From Sphaerisporangium sp. TRM90804 (lineage in GTDB: Bacteria; Actinomycetota; Actinomycetes; Streptosporangiales; Streptosporangiaceae), in assembly GCF_029846175.1 (NCBI RefSeq), contig NZ_JARWAC010000031.1, positions 62,001-126,000 of the forward strand: a stretch of 64,000 nt of DNA, in the 5' to 3' direction. Shown here in pieces: positions 8,654-16,285 of the stretch. The notes under the pieces are model-generated. The model saw only the letters and a program-made list of their open reading frames with translations. It ran no database searches and had not been told where the DNA came from. Every line of letters begins with the position of its first letter. The stretch's first letter is position 1. The translations under genes were made by a program, and so were the position numbers.

Positions 8654-10250
8654 AGGCAAGTGCCACAAGATCGGAAAATTCCTCACTCCACGCGTCTTCG
8701 ACTCCGTCCGGCAGCAAGATCACCCTATCCGGTCGTAGGGCATGCACAGCCCCCTCATCGTGCGTAACTAGGACAATTGCTCCAGAATACGACGACAATG
8801 CGGACAGGACCTGATCGCGGCTCACCGGGTCGAGGTTGTTCGTGGGCTCGTCCAGCAGCAGGACGTTGGCGCTCGACAACACCAGCGTGGCCAGGGCCAG
8901 GCGCGTCTTCTCGCCTCCCGACAGCACCGAGGCCGGCTTGTCGGCGTCGTCCCCGGAGAACAGGAACGACCCCAGGACCTTGCGCAGCACGACGTCGGCG
9001 ACGTCGGACCCGGCCGAGCGCATGTTCTCCAGCACGCTGCGTTCGGGATCGAGGGTCTCGTGCTCCTGGGCGTAGTAGCCGAGCTTGAGGCCGTGACCGG
9101 GGCGGACCTCGCCGGTGTCGGGCTTCTCCAGGCCACCCAGCATGCGCAGCAGCGTGGTCTTCCCGGCGCCGTTGAGCCCGAGGACGACCACGCGGCTCCC
9201 CCGGTCGACGGCGGCGTCGACGTCGGTGAAGACCTCCAGCGACCCGTAGGACTTCGACAGGCCGGTCGCCGACAGCGGCGTGCGCCCGCACGGCGCGGGG
9301 TCGGGGAAGCGCAGCTTGGCGACCTTGTCGCTGCGGCGCTCCTCCTCGACGCCCGCCAGCAGGCGCCGGGCCCGGCGCTCCATGTCCTGCGCGGCCTTGG
9401 CCTTGGTGGCCTTGGCGCGCATGCGGTCGGCCTGCGACATCAGCTGGGAGGCCTGGCGTTCGGCGTTGGCCCGCTCGCGCTTTCTGCGGCGCTCGTCGGT
9501 CTCCCGCTGGCCCAGATAGGTGGTCCAGCCGACGTTGTAGGTGTCGACGACGCAGCGGTTGGCGTCCAGGTGCAGCACCCTGTTGACCGTCGCTTCAAGT
9601 AGACCCACATCGTGGCTGATAATGATCAAGCCGCCCTGGTGAGATCGTAAAAAATCACGAAGCCACCCGATTGAGTCTGCATCGAGGTGGTTTGTCGGCT
9701 CGTCAAGCAGGAGAGTCTCCGCTCCGCTGAAAAGAATGCGGGCGAGTTCCACCCGGCGGCGCTGCCCTCCGGACAGTGTCTCCAGGGGCTGGCCGAGCAC
9801 CCGGTCGGGCAGCCCGAGGCTGGAGGCGATGGAGGCGGCCTCGGACTCGGCCGCGTACCCGCCGAGGACGTGCAGCCGGTCCTCCAGGCGACCGTACGCG
9901 CGCACGGCGCGGTCGCGGACGCGGTCGTCGGCGGAGGCCATGCCGCCCTCGGCCTCGCGCAGTTCGCGCAGCACCTCGTCGAGGCCGCGGGCCGACAGGA
10001 TGCGGTCGCGGGCGAGCACCTGGAGGTCGCCGGTGCGGGGATCCTGCGGCAGGTAGCCGACGCTGCCGGTGGTGCTCACCGTGCCGGCGGCGGGCAGCCC
10101 CTCACCGGCCAGCACCTTGCACAGCGTGGTCTTGCCCGCGCCGTTGCGGCCCACCAGGCCGATGCGGTCGCCCGGGTTCACCCGGAAAGACGCCCCCTCG
10201 ATGAGCAGGCGGGAACCGGCGCGCAGTTCGATGTCGGACGCGATGATCAT
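8652..10250 (-). CDS. ABC-F family ATPase (ribosome-associated type)
   Basis: This 532-residue soluble protein has two ABC domains and no membrane segments. Domain 1 has Walker A GRNGAGKTT (35-43), signature LSGGQRRRVE (about 159) and LLLDEPTNHLD; domain 2 has GLNGAGKTT and LSGGEKTRLAL with LLLDEPTNNLD. A charged Arg/Lys-rich linker (about 245-300) fits the ABC-F interdomain arm that enters the ribosome. ABC-F proteins act on stalled or drug-bound ribosomes; whether this one is a translation factor or confers resistance is unknown. Codon 201 is TTA (9648-9650) and two stretches (about 8652-8790 and 9590-9735) are clearly AT-richer than the rest. The ribosome site is weak. Confidence 0.9.
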   Translation of the reverse strand: MIIASDIELRAGSRLLIEGASFRVNPGDRIGLVGRNGAGKTTLCKVLAGEGLPAAGTVSTTGSVGYLPQDPRTGDLQVLARDRILSARGLDEVLRELREAEGGMASADDRVRDRAVRAYGRLEDRLHVLGGYAAESEAASIASSLGLPDRVLGQPLETLSGGQRRRVELARILFSGAETLLLDEPTNHLDADSIGWLRDFLRSHQGGLIIISHDVGLLEATVNRVLHLDANRCVVDTYNVGWTTYLGQRETDERRRKRERANAERQASQLMSQADRMRAKATKAKAAQDMERRARRLLAGVEEERRSDKVAKLRFPDPAPCGRTPLSATGLSKSYGSLEVFTDVDAAVDRGSRVVVLGLNGAGKTTLLRMLGGLEKPDTGEVRPGHGLKLGYYAQEHETLDPERSVLENMRSAGSDVADVVLRKVLGSFLFSGDDADKPASVLSGGEKTRLALATLVLSSANVLLLDEPTNNLDPVSRDQVLSALSSYSGAIVLVTHDEGAVHALRPDRVILLPDGVEDAWSEEFSDLVALA

Positions 10251-10511
10251 GATGAGGGAAACACTCCCAGAGCGGGGAACGAGGAAGAGGACGTGCGGGC
10301 GGGCAGAACCGCATCACCGGGCGGCCCGGCCCGCTTTCAGTGGTGCGCCGATCAATCGGGAGTGCGCATCCCCCTAGTGTACGGCCGCCCCCACCCGCCA
10401 ACTCATGAATAACCCCCCACCCCGCACCCCCGAAACCCGCCACCCCGCGGCGACTCACGAGGCGTCCACGCGGACCGGGCGAAAGCGCCTGTGGGAGCGC
10501 GGCGCGGGTGG

Positions 10512-11342
10512 TCAGGGGGTGGGGGTGTCCAGGAGGCGGACGCGGACGGCGCGGAACCGACTTGGGGTGTCCTGCAGGATCGACAGCCTGGGGTCGGGGA
10601 CGTCGAGGAAGGGGGCGCACTCCAGGGCGAAGACGGGGGCGAGCCGGCGGTCTTCGCGCAGCGCTTCCATGGCCCGGCGGTCGCCGCCCAGCACCACCGC
10701 GTCCAGGGCCTTCAGCTGGGGGACGAGCACCCGCACGGCGACGTCGGCCGCGGCGCGCACGGCCTCGTTCGCCTGCTTCTCCCTGCGCCGGGCGAAGCGA
10801 TGCTGGGACCAGCCGCCCGCCGCGCTGCGCCCGTGCACCAGCCGGGAGCCGACCTTGGACGCCACCAGCCGATCCCCCTCGAACACCCCCGCCGCGTGCC
10901 CGCCCAGGCGGACCAGCAGCACCCCGACCCGCCGCTCCGCGACCGCGTGCGCCACCAGCGCTGACAGGAGCTCCGCCTCACCGCCCGGATCCCCGCCGCC
11001 GGACGAGAGCTCGCCGCCGCGCGCGTTCTCGCGGACGGACGGAAGCTGGCCGCCGGACGAAGGCTCGCCGCCGGACTCGCTCTCGCGGACGGACGGAGGC
11101 TCGCCGCCGGGAGTGACGCCGCCGGGCGGGGTTCCGACGGCGGATGGGGGGACGCGCAGGGGCGGGAAGGGCACGTGACACTCGGCGACGGCCCCGTCCT
11201 CCGCTTCGAGCCGCACGAAGTCGTCGCGCAGGGCGGCCCGCGCGGGCCCGTGCCGCTCGGTGAAACCGCGCAGCCATCCTTCGAGGCGGCCGGGGGCGAC
11301 CGACACCCACCGTCCCCCGCCCGCCGCCGGTCGTGACGCCAT
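10512..11342 (-). CDS. acVLRF1-type peptidyl-tRNA hydrolase (actinobacterial Vms1-like release factor)
   Basis: This 276-residue protein carries the VLRF1 core. The key region is HGRSAAGGWSQHRFARRR, with the GGxSQ-type loop that in Vms1/ANKZF1 cleaves peptidyl-tRNA on stalled ribosomes, followed by a KQANEAVRAAA helix and an eRF1-like fold (LDAVVLGGDRRAMEAL). A role in ribosome rescue is inferred from the family. Residues about 70-115 are a Gly/Ser/Glu-rich insertion made of an imperfect 18-residue (54-bp) tandem repeat. It lies just upstream of the ABC-F gene on the same strand. A TACTGT element 8 nt before ATG 11342 suggests leaderless transcription. Confidence 0.8.
   Translation of the reverse strand: MASRPAAGGGRWVSVAPGRLEGWLRGFTERHGPARAALRDDFVRLEAEDGAVAECHVPFPPLRVPPSAVGTPPGGVTPGGEPPSVRESESGGEPSSGGQLPSVRENARGGELSSGGGDPGGEAELLSALVAHAVAERRVGVLLVRLGGHAAGVFEGDRLVASKVGSRLVHGRSAAGGWSQHRFARRREKQANEAVRAAADVAVRVLVPQLKALDAVVLGGDRRAMEALREDRRLAPVFALECAPFLDVPDPRLSILQDTPSRFRAVRVRLLDTPTP
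10987..11100 (-). repeat. 54-bp imperfect tandem repeat inside acVLRF1 gene
   Basis: TCTCGCGGACGGACGGA occurs at 11027 and again at 11081, and CCGCCGGACGA-type sequence also recurs 54 bp apart. The unit encodes 18 residues (PSVRE..xGGExSSGG), so the array stays in frame and forms a low-complexity surface insertion. Confidence 0.7.
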
Positions 11343-11526
11343 GCCCCGGCACAGTACCGGACCGCCCGCCCGCGCCCGGCGGAGCCCACCCGGGACGGAT
11401 CGCGGGCGGTGATCGCCCCTGGTTGATCAATCACTCACGGTGAGGCCGTGCCGGTCGGCCGGTGAAGACAGCGTCTCCCGCAACAGTCGGAGAAATGTCG
11501 GTGAATTCACCCTCTGTCGGTATCAA

Positions 11527-12810
11527 ATGGCCACAAAACCCCTGGACAATCCCGTATGTGACGGTCCCCGCACACCTCCCGGCCGCCTCGCCCGTGGTGC
11601 CCGCCACGATCTCCCACCGCCCTCTCCATTCCCGGGACCTTCCGTGCCCTCCTCCCCGTTCCCGCCGCCCCGGCACTCCTCCTTCCCGCCCGGCCCTCCC
11701 CAGGACGAGGACGTCCACGGGAGCTTCCTGCCGATCGTCGACCTCGACTCCGGCGGCGTGATCGCGGTAGAGGCGACCACCGGGACACCGGGCGGCGGCC
11801 CGCCGGGCGGGCTGGGCACCACCGTCGCCGCCGCCCACGCCGCCGCGCGCGAGCAGGCCAGGCTCCCGCTCGTGCTGACCGTGCCCACCGGCGCGGTGAT
11901 CGGCGGGTCCGGCGCCATGGCGCCGCTGCACGAGGCGATGCGCGCGACCGGCCGGCGTCCGCGCGAGGTCATCCTGGTGATCTCCGGTGACTTCGACGCG
12001 CGGGACCGGCGGGCCCTGCTGGTCGGGATGGACGGGCTGCGCACCATCGGCTACCTGGTGGCCGTCGGGGGAATAGGCACGGCGCACCTGCCGCTCGACC
12101 TGATCGCCGACGCCTCGCCGTACGCCGCCGTGCTCTCCGCCGAGCTGGTGGAGCGGATCGCGCGCGATGTCCGGCGCGGCGCCGTCGGGGAGGCCGTCGC
12201 GCACCTGGCCAAGGGCCTGGGGATCCACGTGCTGGCCCCCGGCGTGCGGGACGAGGCCCAGCTCGCGGCGCTGCGCCGCTGGGGCATCAGGCTCGCTCAG
12301 GGCCCGCTGCTGGCACCGCCTGACTGGCGTCCCTCGCACGGCCGGGTACACGTCCCCCTCCCGGTGCCCGCCGCGGAGCCGGCGAGCGGCGTGGTCGACC
12401 TGGGGCCGCGGGTGCTGGAGTTCCTGCTTCCGGCGGTGACCCTCGGCACGGACGCCACCGCGCAGGACGTGGTGGACGCGCTCGGCGGCGAGCCGTCGAT
12501 CACCAGCGTCATCCTGGTGGACGAGTACCAGCGCCCCGTCGGCAGCGTGGACCGCGGCCGCTTCCTGCTGTCCATCTCCGGCCCGTACGGCCACGCCCTG
12601 CACGCCAGGCGGCCGGCCCGCCGCCTGGCCGACCCGCCGCGCATCGTCCCGAAGACCACCCCCGCGATCGCCGCCATGCGGGTGGCCGGCAAGGACGGGA
12701 TCCGCGTGTACGACGACCTGGTGGTGGTCGACGAGGTGGGCCGCTGCATGGGAGTCCTCCACGTCAGCGACCTGATCCGCCACGTCGCCGCCACCCCGCC
12801 CCCTCGCTGA
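11527..12810 (+). CDS. Degenerate EAL domain protein with C-terminal CBS-like region
   Basis: About 427 residues. After a Pro-rich N-terminus, an EAL-like fold starts at LPIVDLDSGGVIAVEAT (about residue 62), where the EAL motif reads EAT. The usual DDFGTG loop is replaced by VGGIGTAHLP and the VAEGVE-type segment by HVLAPGVRDEAQ, so the metal-binding residues needed for c-di-GMP hydrolysis are largely missing. The C-terminal 130 residues (ATAQDVVDALGGEPSITSV and CMGVLHVSDLIRHVA) look like a CBS pair. A non-catalytic sensor of c-di-GMP or adenylates is likely. The start is unsure: ATG 11527 is used, GTG 11644 is as plausible, and no ribosome site is visible. Confidence 0.65.
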   Translation: MATKPLDNPVCDGPRTPPGRLARGARHDLPPPSPFPGPSVPSSPFPPPRHSSFPPGPPQDEDVHGSFLPIVDLDSGGVIAVEATTGTPGGGPPGGLGTTVAAAHAAAREQARLPLVLTVPTGAVIGGSGAMAPLHEAMRATGRRPREVILVISGDFDARDRRALLVGMDGLRTIGYLVAVGGIGTAHLPLDLIADASPYAAVLSAELVERIARDVRRGAVGEAVAHLAKGLGIHVLAPGVRDEAQLAALRRWGIRLAQGPLLAPPDWRPSHGRVHVPLPVPAAEPASGVVDLGPRVLEFLLPAVTLGTDATAQDVVDALGGEPSITSVILVDEYQRPVGSVDRGRFLLSISGPYGHALHARRPARRLADPPRIVPKTTPAIAAMRVAGKDGIRVYDDLVVVDEVGRCMGVLHVSDLIRHVAATPPPR

Positions 12811-12899
12811 CCCCTCCCCACGCCCCCTCCGCCGTTGCTCGCACGGCGGCGGGTGGGAGGGAGGCGGAGGGGCGCCTTGGGAAGGCCGCGCCGTAGGCA

Positions 12900-13002
12900 C
12901 CATTTGCCCGTGGGCGACATCAGCCCGTGGGCGCCATTTGGCCGTGGGCGACATCAGCCCGTGGGCGCCATTTGGCCGTGGGCGACATCAGCCCGTGGGC
13001 AC
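12900..13002. repeat. Three tandem 34-bp repeats (six 17-bp half units)
   Basis: Copies start at 12900, 12934 and 12968. Each holds CCATTTGGCCGTGGGCG followed by ACATCAGCCCGTGGGCG, so a CCGTGGGCG core recurs every 17 bp. The array is nearly perfect (copy 1 has one change, and the end of copy 3 diverges). It lies between the EAL-like gene and nhaA; reading frames through it are low-complexity and not credible genes. Confidence 0.9.
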
Positions 13003-13138
13003 CAGTCGGGGGGCGGGCGGGTCTGGTTCATGGGCGTGGTGTGGGGCGCGCGGGGGGGCTGAGGTGGGACTTGTACGATGAAAGCGGTGTGCCGGGAAGT
13101 CTGGTCGGCTCTGGTTCGTCGACCCCGAAAGGGCTTTC

Positions 13139-14596
13139 ATGAGTGAAGTTCGCCGGTACACCCCGAGGCTGTTCGAGCGAGGGGCGTGGGGCGAGGCCCG
13201 GCGGGTCGCCGGCGTCCTGCGCAGGGAGACCATCGGCGGGGGGCTGCTGCTGGGCGGCGCGTCGATCGCCGTGGTCTGGGCGAACTCGCCGTGGGCGGGG
13301 GCTTATGAGGCGCTGCGCGGCTTCCGCGTCGGGCCGGCCTCCCTGCACCTGGACCTCACGCTGGCCACCTGGGCGGCCGACGGGCTGCTGGCCGTGTTCT
13401 TCTTCGTCGCCGGGCTGGAGCTGAAGCGCGAGTTCGTGGCCGGCGACCTGCGCGACCCGTGGCGGGCCGCGGTGCCGGTCGCGGCGGCCTTCGGCGGCAT
13501 GCTCGTTCCCGCGGCCCTGTATCTGCTGATCGCGGCGGGCAGCGGGGACGGCGCCGCGGCGGGCTGGGCGATCCCGGCCGCCACCGACATCGCGTTCGCG
13601 CTGGCGGTGCTGGCGGTCATCGGCCGTCACCTGCCCTCGGCGCTGCGCACCTTCCTGCTCGCCCTGGCCGTGGTGGACGACCTGATCGCGATCGTGATCA
13701 TCGCCCTCTTCTACACCGAGCAGCTCTCCCCGCTCCCGCTGCTGGTGGCGCTGGCGCCGCTGGGGGCCTTCGCCGCGCTGGTGCGCCGGGGGGTGCGGTC
13801 GTGGTGGCTCCTGCTGCCCCTGGCCGCCGTCACCTGGGCGCTGGTCCACGCCTCCGGCGTGCACGCCACCGTGGCCGGGGTGCTGCTGGCCCTGACCGTC
13901 CCCGCCATCGGCGGCCTCGTCCGGGGCGACGGCGGCGCGTCCCGGGACGGCGGGCCGGCGCCGGTGCCGCCGAAGCCGAGGCGCGGCGTCTCGGACCTCC
14001 TGCCGGTCGGCGGATCGACGGCGTCCATGGCCGCCTCGGTCGCGGACCGCCCCGGCGAGGAGGAGGGCGGGCTCGCGGAGCACTTCGAGCACCGGTTCAG
14101 GCCCCTGTCGGCCGGTGTCGCCGTGCCGGTGTTCGCGCTCCTTTCGGCGGGGGTGGTGATCGGCGGGCTGGAGGGGCTGGCGGGCGTGTTCACCGAACCG
14201 GTGGCGCTGGGCGTCGTCGTGGGGCTCGTCGTCGGCAAGCCCGTGGGCGTCCTGGCCGCGACCTGGCTGGTGGCCCGGTTCACCCGGGCCGGACTGGACG
14301 AGGGGCTGCGCTGGCTGGACGTGGCCGGGCTGTCGGTGCTGGCCGGAATGGGCTTCACCGTGTCGCTGCTCATCGGGGAGCTCAGCTTCGGCGCCGGGGA
14401 CCCGCGCGCGGCCGGCGTCAAGATGGCGGTCGTCACCGGCTCGTTGATCGCGGCCCTGCTCGCCGCCGTGATCCTCGCCCTGCGGAACCGCGTCTACCGC
14501 CGCGTCGCCGAGGCCGAGGCCGCCGACTCGGACGGTGACGGCGTCCCCGACGTCTACCAGAGCCCGGACGGAGACCGGCCTCACGACCACCGGTGA
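13139..14596 (+). CDS. nhaA: Na+/H+ antiporter NhaA
   Basis: At 485 residues the protein is longer than E. coli NhaA. It has about eleven to twelve membrane helices and the hallmark segments: [19 protein letters not shown] (about 82-100), [15 protein letters not shown] (about 147-161) and the paired aspartates in [15 protein letters not shown] (about 180-181), which bind and exchange the ions in the family. It exchanges cytoplasmic Na+ (or Li+) for external protons. An insertion of about 60 residues (310-330 onward, Pro/Arg-rich, DRPGEEEGG) lies in a loop, and the tail [12 protein letters not shown] resembles a calcium-binding loop. ATG 13139 follows GAAAGGG. Confidence 0.93.
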   Translation: MSEVRRYTPRLFERGAWGEARRVAGVLRRETIGGGLLLGGASIAVVWANSPWAGAYEALRGFRVGPASLHLDLTLATWAADGLLAVFFFVAGLELKREFVAGDLRDPWRAAVPVAAAFGGMLVPAALYLLIAAGSGDGAAAGWAIPAATDIAFALAVLAVIGRHLPSALRTFLLALAVVDDLIAIVIIALFYTEQLSPLPLLVALAPLGAFAALVRRGVRSWWLLLPLAAVTWALVHASGVHATVAGVLLALTVPAIGGLVRGDGGASRDGGPAPVPPKPRRGVSDLLPVGGSTASMAASVADRPGEEEGGLAEHFEHRFRPLSAGVAVPVFALLSAGVVIGGLEGLAGVFTEPVALGVVVGLVVGKPVGVLAATWLVARFTRAGLDEGLRWLDVAGLSVLAGMGFTVSLLIGELSFGAGDPRAAGVKMAVVTGSLIAALLAAVILALRNRVYRRVAEAEAADSDGDGVPDVYQSPDGDRPHDHR

Positions 14597-14620
14597 CCGC
14601 CGCGCGTCCACCGGACCGTC

Positions 14621-14684
14621 GGCCGACCGGCGCGGCGGCCGACCGGCGCGGCGGCCGACCGGCGCGGCGGCCGACCGGCGCGGC
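14621..14684. repeat. Four tandem 16-bp repeats GGCCGACCGGCGCGGC
   Basis: Perfect copies begin at 14621, 14637, 14653 and 14669, between the convergent ends of nhaA and hisG. Each unit is partly self-complementary (GCCG/CGGC), so the array can fold in either transcript and may act as a bidirectional terminator. Confidence 0.85.
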
Positions 14685-14779
14685 GGGCCGGGGCCTTTAC
14701 AAAGTAGATCCGGTACAGCCGGAACTCCCCCGCGTCAGGCCACCCCGCCGCACCCGCCGGCGAATCGGTGGGCCGAAGG

Positions 14780-15625
14780 TCAGAGACGGCAGGCGAAGAT
14801 GGCGGTGGCCAGCACGGCCTTGGCGCCGATCTCGCCCAGCTGGTCCATGACCTGCTGGTGGCCCTTGCGGGCGACCATGGCCCGGACGGCGACCCAGCCC
14901 TCGCGGTGCAGCGGCGAGATCGTGGGGCCCTCCATGCCGGGGGTGATCGCGATGGCCTCGTCGATGCGCTCGGCGCGGATGTCGTACTCGATCATCACGT
15001 AGTCGCGGGCCACCAGGACGCCCTGCAGGCGGCGGACGAGCTGGCGGACCCCGCTGGTCTCCTCGGCGCCCGCGCGCTTGATCAGAGCCGCCTGGGAGTG
15101 GGCGATCGGATCGCCGAAGACCTCCAGGCCGACGTTGCGCAGGGTGGTGCCGGTCTCCACGACGTCGGCGACGGCGTCGGCGACGCCCAGGCGGATCGCG
15201 GTCTCCACCGCGCCGTCGAGCTTGATCACGCGGGCCTCGACGCCGGTCTCGGCCAGGTGCTTGCCGAGCAGGCCGGTGTAGGAGGTGGCGATGCGCATGC
15301 CCTGCAGGTCGGCGACCGAGGAGAACGCCCCGGGCCTGGCGGCGAAGCGGAACGTGGAGACGCCGAAGCCGAGCGGCATGAGCTCCTCGGCCGGGGCCCC
15401 GGAGTCGAAGAGCATGTCGAGGCCGGTGATGCCGACGTCGAGCGTGCCCTCGCCGACGTAGACGGCGATGTCGCGCGGGCGCAGGAAGAACAGCTCACAG
15501 GAGTTGTCGGGGTCGACGACCACGAGCTCCTTGGAGTCCTTGCGCGAGCGGTAGCCCGCCTCTTTCAGGATGGTCTGGGCCGCCTCGGTGAGGGCGCCCT
15601 TGTTGGGTACGGCGAGCTTGAGCAT
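14780..15625 (-). CDS. hisG: ATP phosphoribosyltransferase (long form, HisG)
   Basis: HisG catalyses the first committed step of histidine synthesis, condensing ATP with PRPP. The 281 residues match the long form with a C-terminal histidine-sensing (ACT-like) domain, so feedback inhibition by histidine is expected. Visible motifs are LKLAVPNKGALTEAAQ at the N-terminus and DAVADVVETGTTLRNVGL (about 153-170), the PRPP-binding loop. ATG 15625 follows GGAGGA at a rather long distance. It lies 69 bp downstream of hisE on the same strand, forming a hisE-hisG unit as in other actinobacteria. Confidence 0.95.
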   Translation of the reverse strand: MLKLAVPNKGALTEAAQTILKEAGYRSRKDSKELVVVDPDNSCELFFLRPRDIAVYVGEGTLDVGITGLDMLFDSGAPAEELMPLGFGVSTFRFAARPGAFSSVADLQGMRIATSYTGLLGKHLAETGVEARVIKLDGAVETAIRLGVADAVADVVETGTTLRNVGLEVFGDPIAHSQAALIKRAGAEETSGVRQLVRRLQGVLVARDYVMIEYDIRAERIDEAIAITPGMEGPTISPLHREGWVAVRAMVARKGHQQVMDQLGEIGAKAVLATAIFACRL

Positions 15626-15694
15626 GGCGTGGTGGATCCTCCGGATCGGAGAGGCTGCGGGCGAGGCGAGGTCGGCGAAGGCCGGATGACCGGC

Positions 15695-15958
15695 CTAAAG
15701 ATGCTTGTAGACCTCGTCGAGCCCGATGCCGCGGGCGATCATGAGAACCTGCACGTGGTAGAGAAGCTGCGAGATCTCCTCGGCCGCGCGGTCGGTGGAC
15801 TCGTGCTCGGCCGCCATCCAGCTCTCGGCGGCCTCCTCCACGACCTTCTTGCCGATGGCGTGGACCCCGGCGTCCAGGGCGGCGACCGTGCCGGAGCCGG
15901 CGGGGCGGGTGCGCGCCTTCTCGGACAGCTCGGAGAACAGCTCTTCGAAGGTCTTCAT
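15695..15958 (-). CDS. hisE: Phosphoribosyl-ATP pyrophosphatase HisE
   Basis: This 87-residue all-alpha MazG-like pyrophosphatase catalyses the second step of histidine synthesis, releasing pyrophosphate from phosphoribosyl-ATP. The metal-binding EExxE-type helix [13 protein letters not shown] and the later [14 protein letters not shown] helix are intact. ATG 15958 (MKTFEELF) was chosen because family members start there; an upstream in-frame start at 16015 would add an unconserved extension. It is a stand-alone protein, not fused to HisI, and is the first gene of the hisE-hisG pair. Confidence 0.92.
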   Translation of the reverse strand: MKTFEELFSELSEKARTRPAGSGTVAALDAGVHAIGKKVVEEAAESWMAAEHESTDRAAEEISQLLYHVQVLMIARGIGLDEVYKHL

Positions 15959-16050
15959 GGTCTCTCTCACGTCGGTGTGCCTGCCCCCAAGACTAGTCGT
16001 CCCGGGACGGAGCACGTGCTAGGCGCACAGAGCGTGACCACACGGGCCAG

Positions 16051-16065
16051 GGGCGCGGTGCGCCC
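16051..16065. terminator. Small hairpin GGGCGC-ggt-GCGCCC
   Basis: A perfect 6-bp inverted repeat, nested within a wider CACGGG/CCCGTG pair (16041-16068). It is the third of three successive hairpins between the ThuA-like gene end and hisE. Confidence 0.4.
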
Positions 16066-16077
16066 GTGAGACGGGAC

Positions 16078-16121
16078 CGGCGTCCGCGCGGCCCGCCGAT
16101 CAGCGGGCCGCGCGGACGCCG
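16078..16121. terminator. Perfect 19-bp stem hairpin
   Basis: The left arm 16078-16096 and right arm 16103-16121 are perfectly complementary (CGGCGTCCGCGCGGCCCGC and its reverse complement), with a 6-nt loop CGATCA. It lies downstream of the ThuA-like gene and upstream of hisE on the same strand, fitting a strong transcription stop without a U-tract, as is common in GC-rich actinomycetes. Confidence 0.7.
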
Positions 16122-16145
16122 ATGATGCCCCGTCCGCCGGGTTCG

Positions 16146-16186
16146 CCGGTCCGCCCGTGGAGTCGGCGTCACCACGGGCGGGCCGG
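16146..16186. terminator. 15-bp stem hairpin
   Basis: Arms 16146-16160 and 16172-16186 pair over 15 bp with one G-T wobble, leaving an 11-nt loop. It is the first hairpin met about 100 nt after the ThuA-like gene stop, so probably part of its terminator. Confidence 0.6.
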
Positions 16187-16285
16187 ACGTGAGGGTGCCC
16201 TGGGCGGACGGGGCCCGGAGGCGGGGCCGGTCGGCGTCGCGACCCCGCCGTCCGTTCTCAGCCGCGGCTCACCGCGGGGCGGCGG

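Noticed and set aside
12900-13002. CRISPR-like array
   Set aside because: The repeats are contiguous with no unique spacers, and no cas genes are present.
13021-13138. Ion-sensing riboswitch upstream of nhaA
   Set aside because: No consistent conserved stem-loop of a known Na+ or Li+ riboswitch could be recognised by eye.
12835-13142. Small proteins with GDISPWAP-type repeats encoded by the 34-bp array
   Set aside because: They are direct translations of tandem DNA repeats with no ribosome site and no conserved fold.
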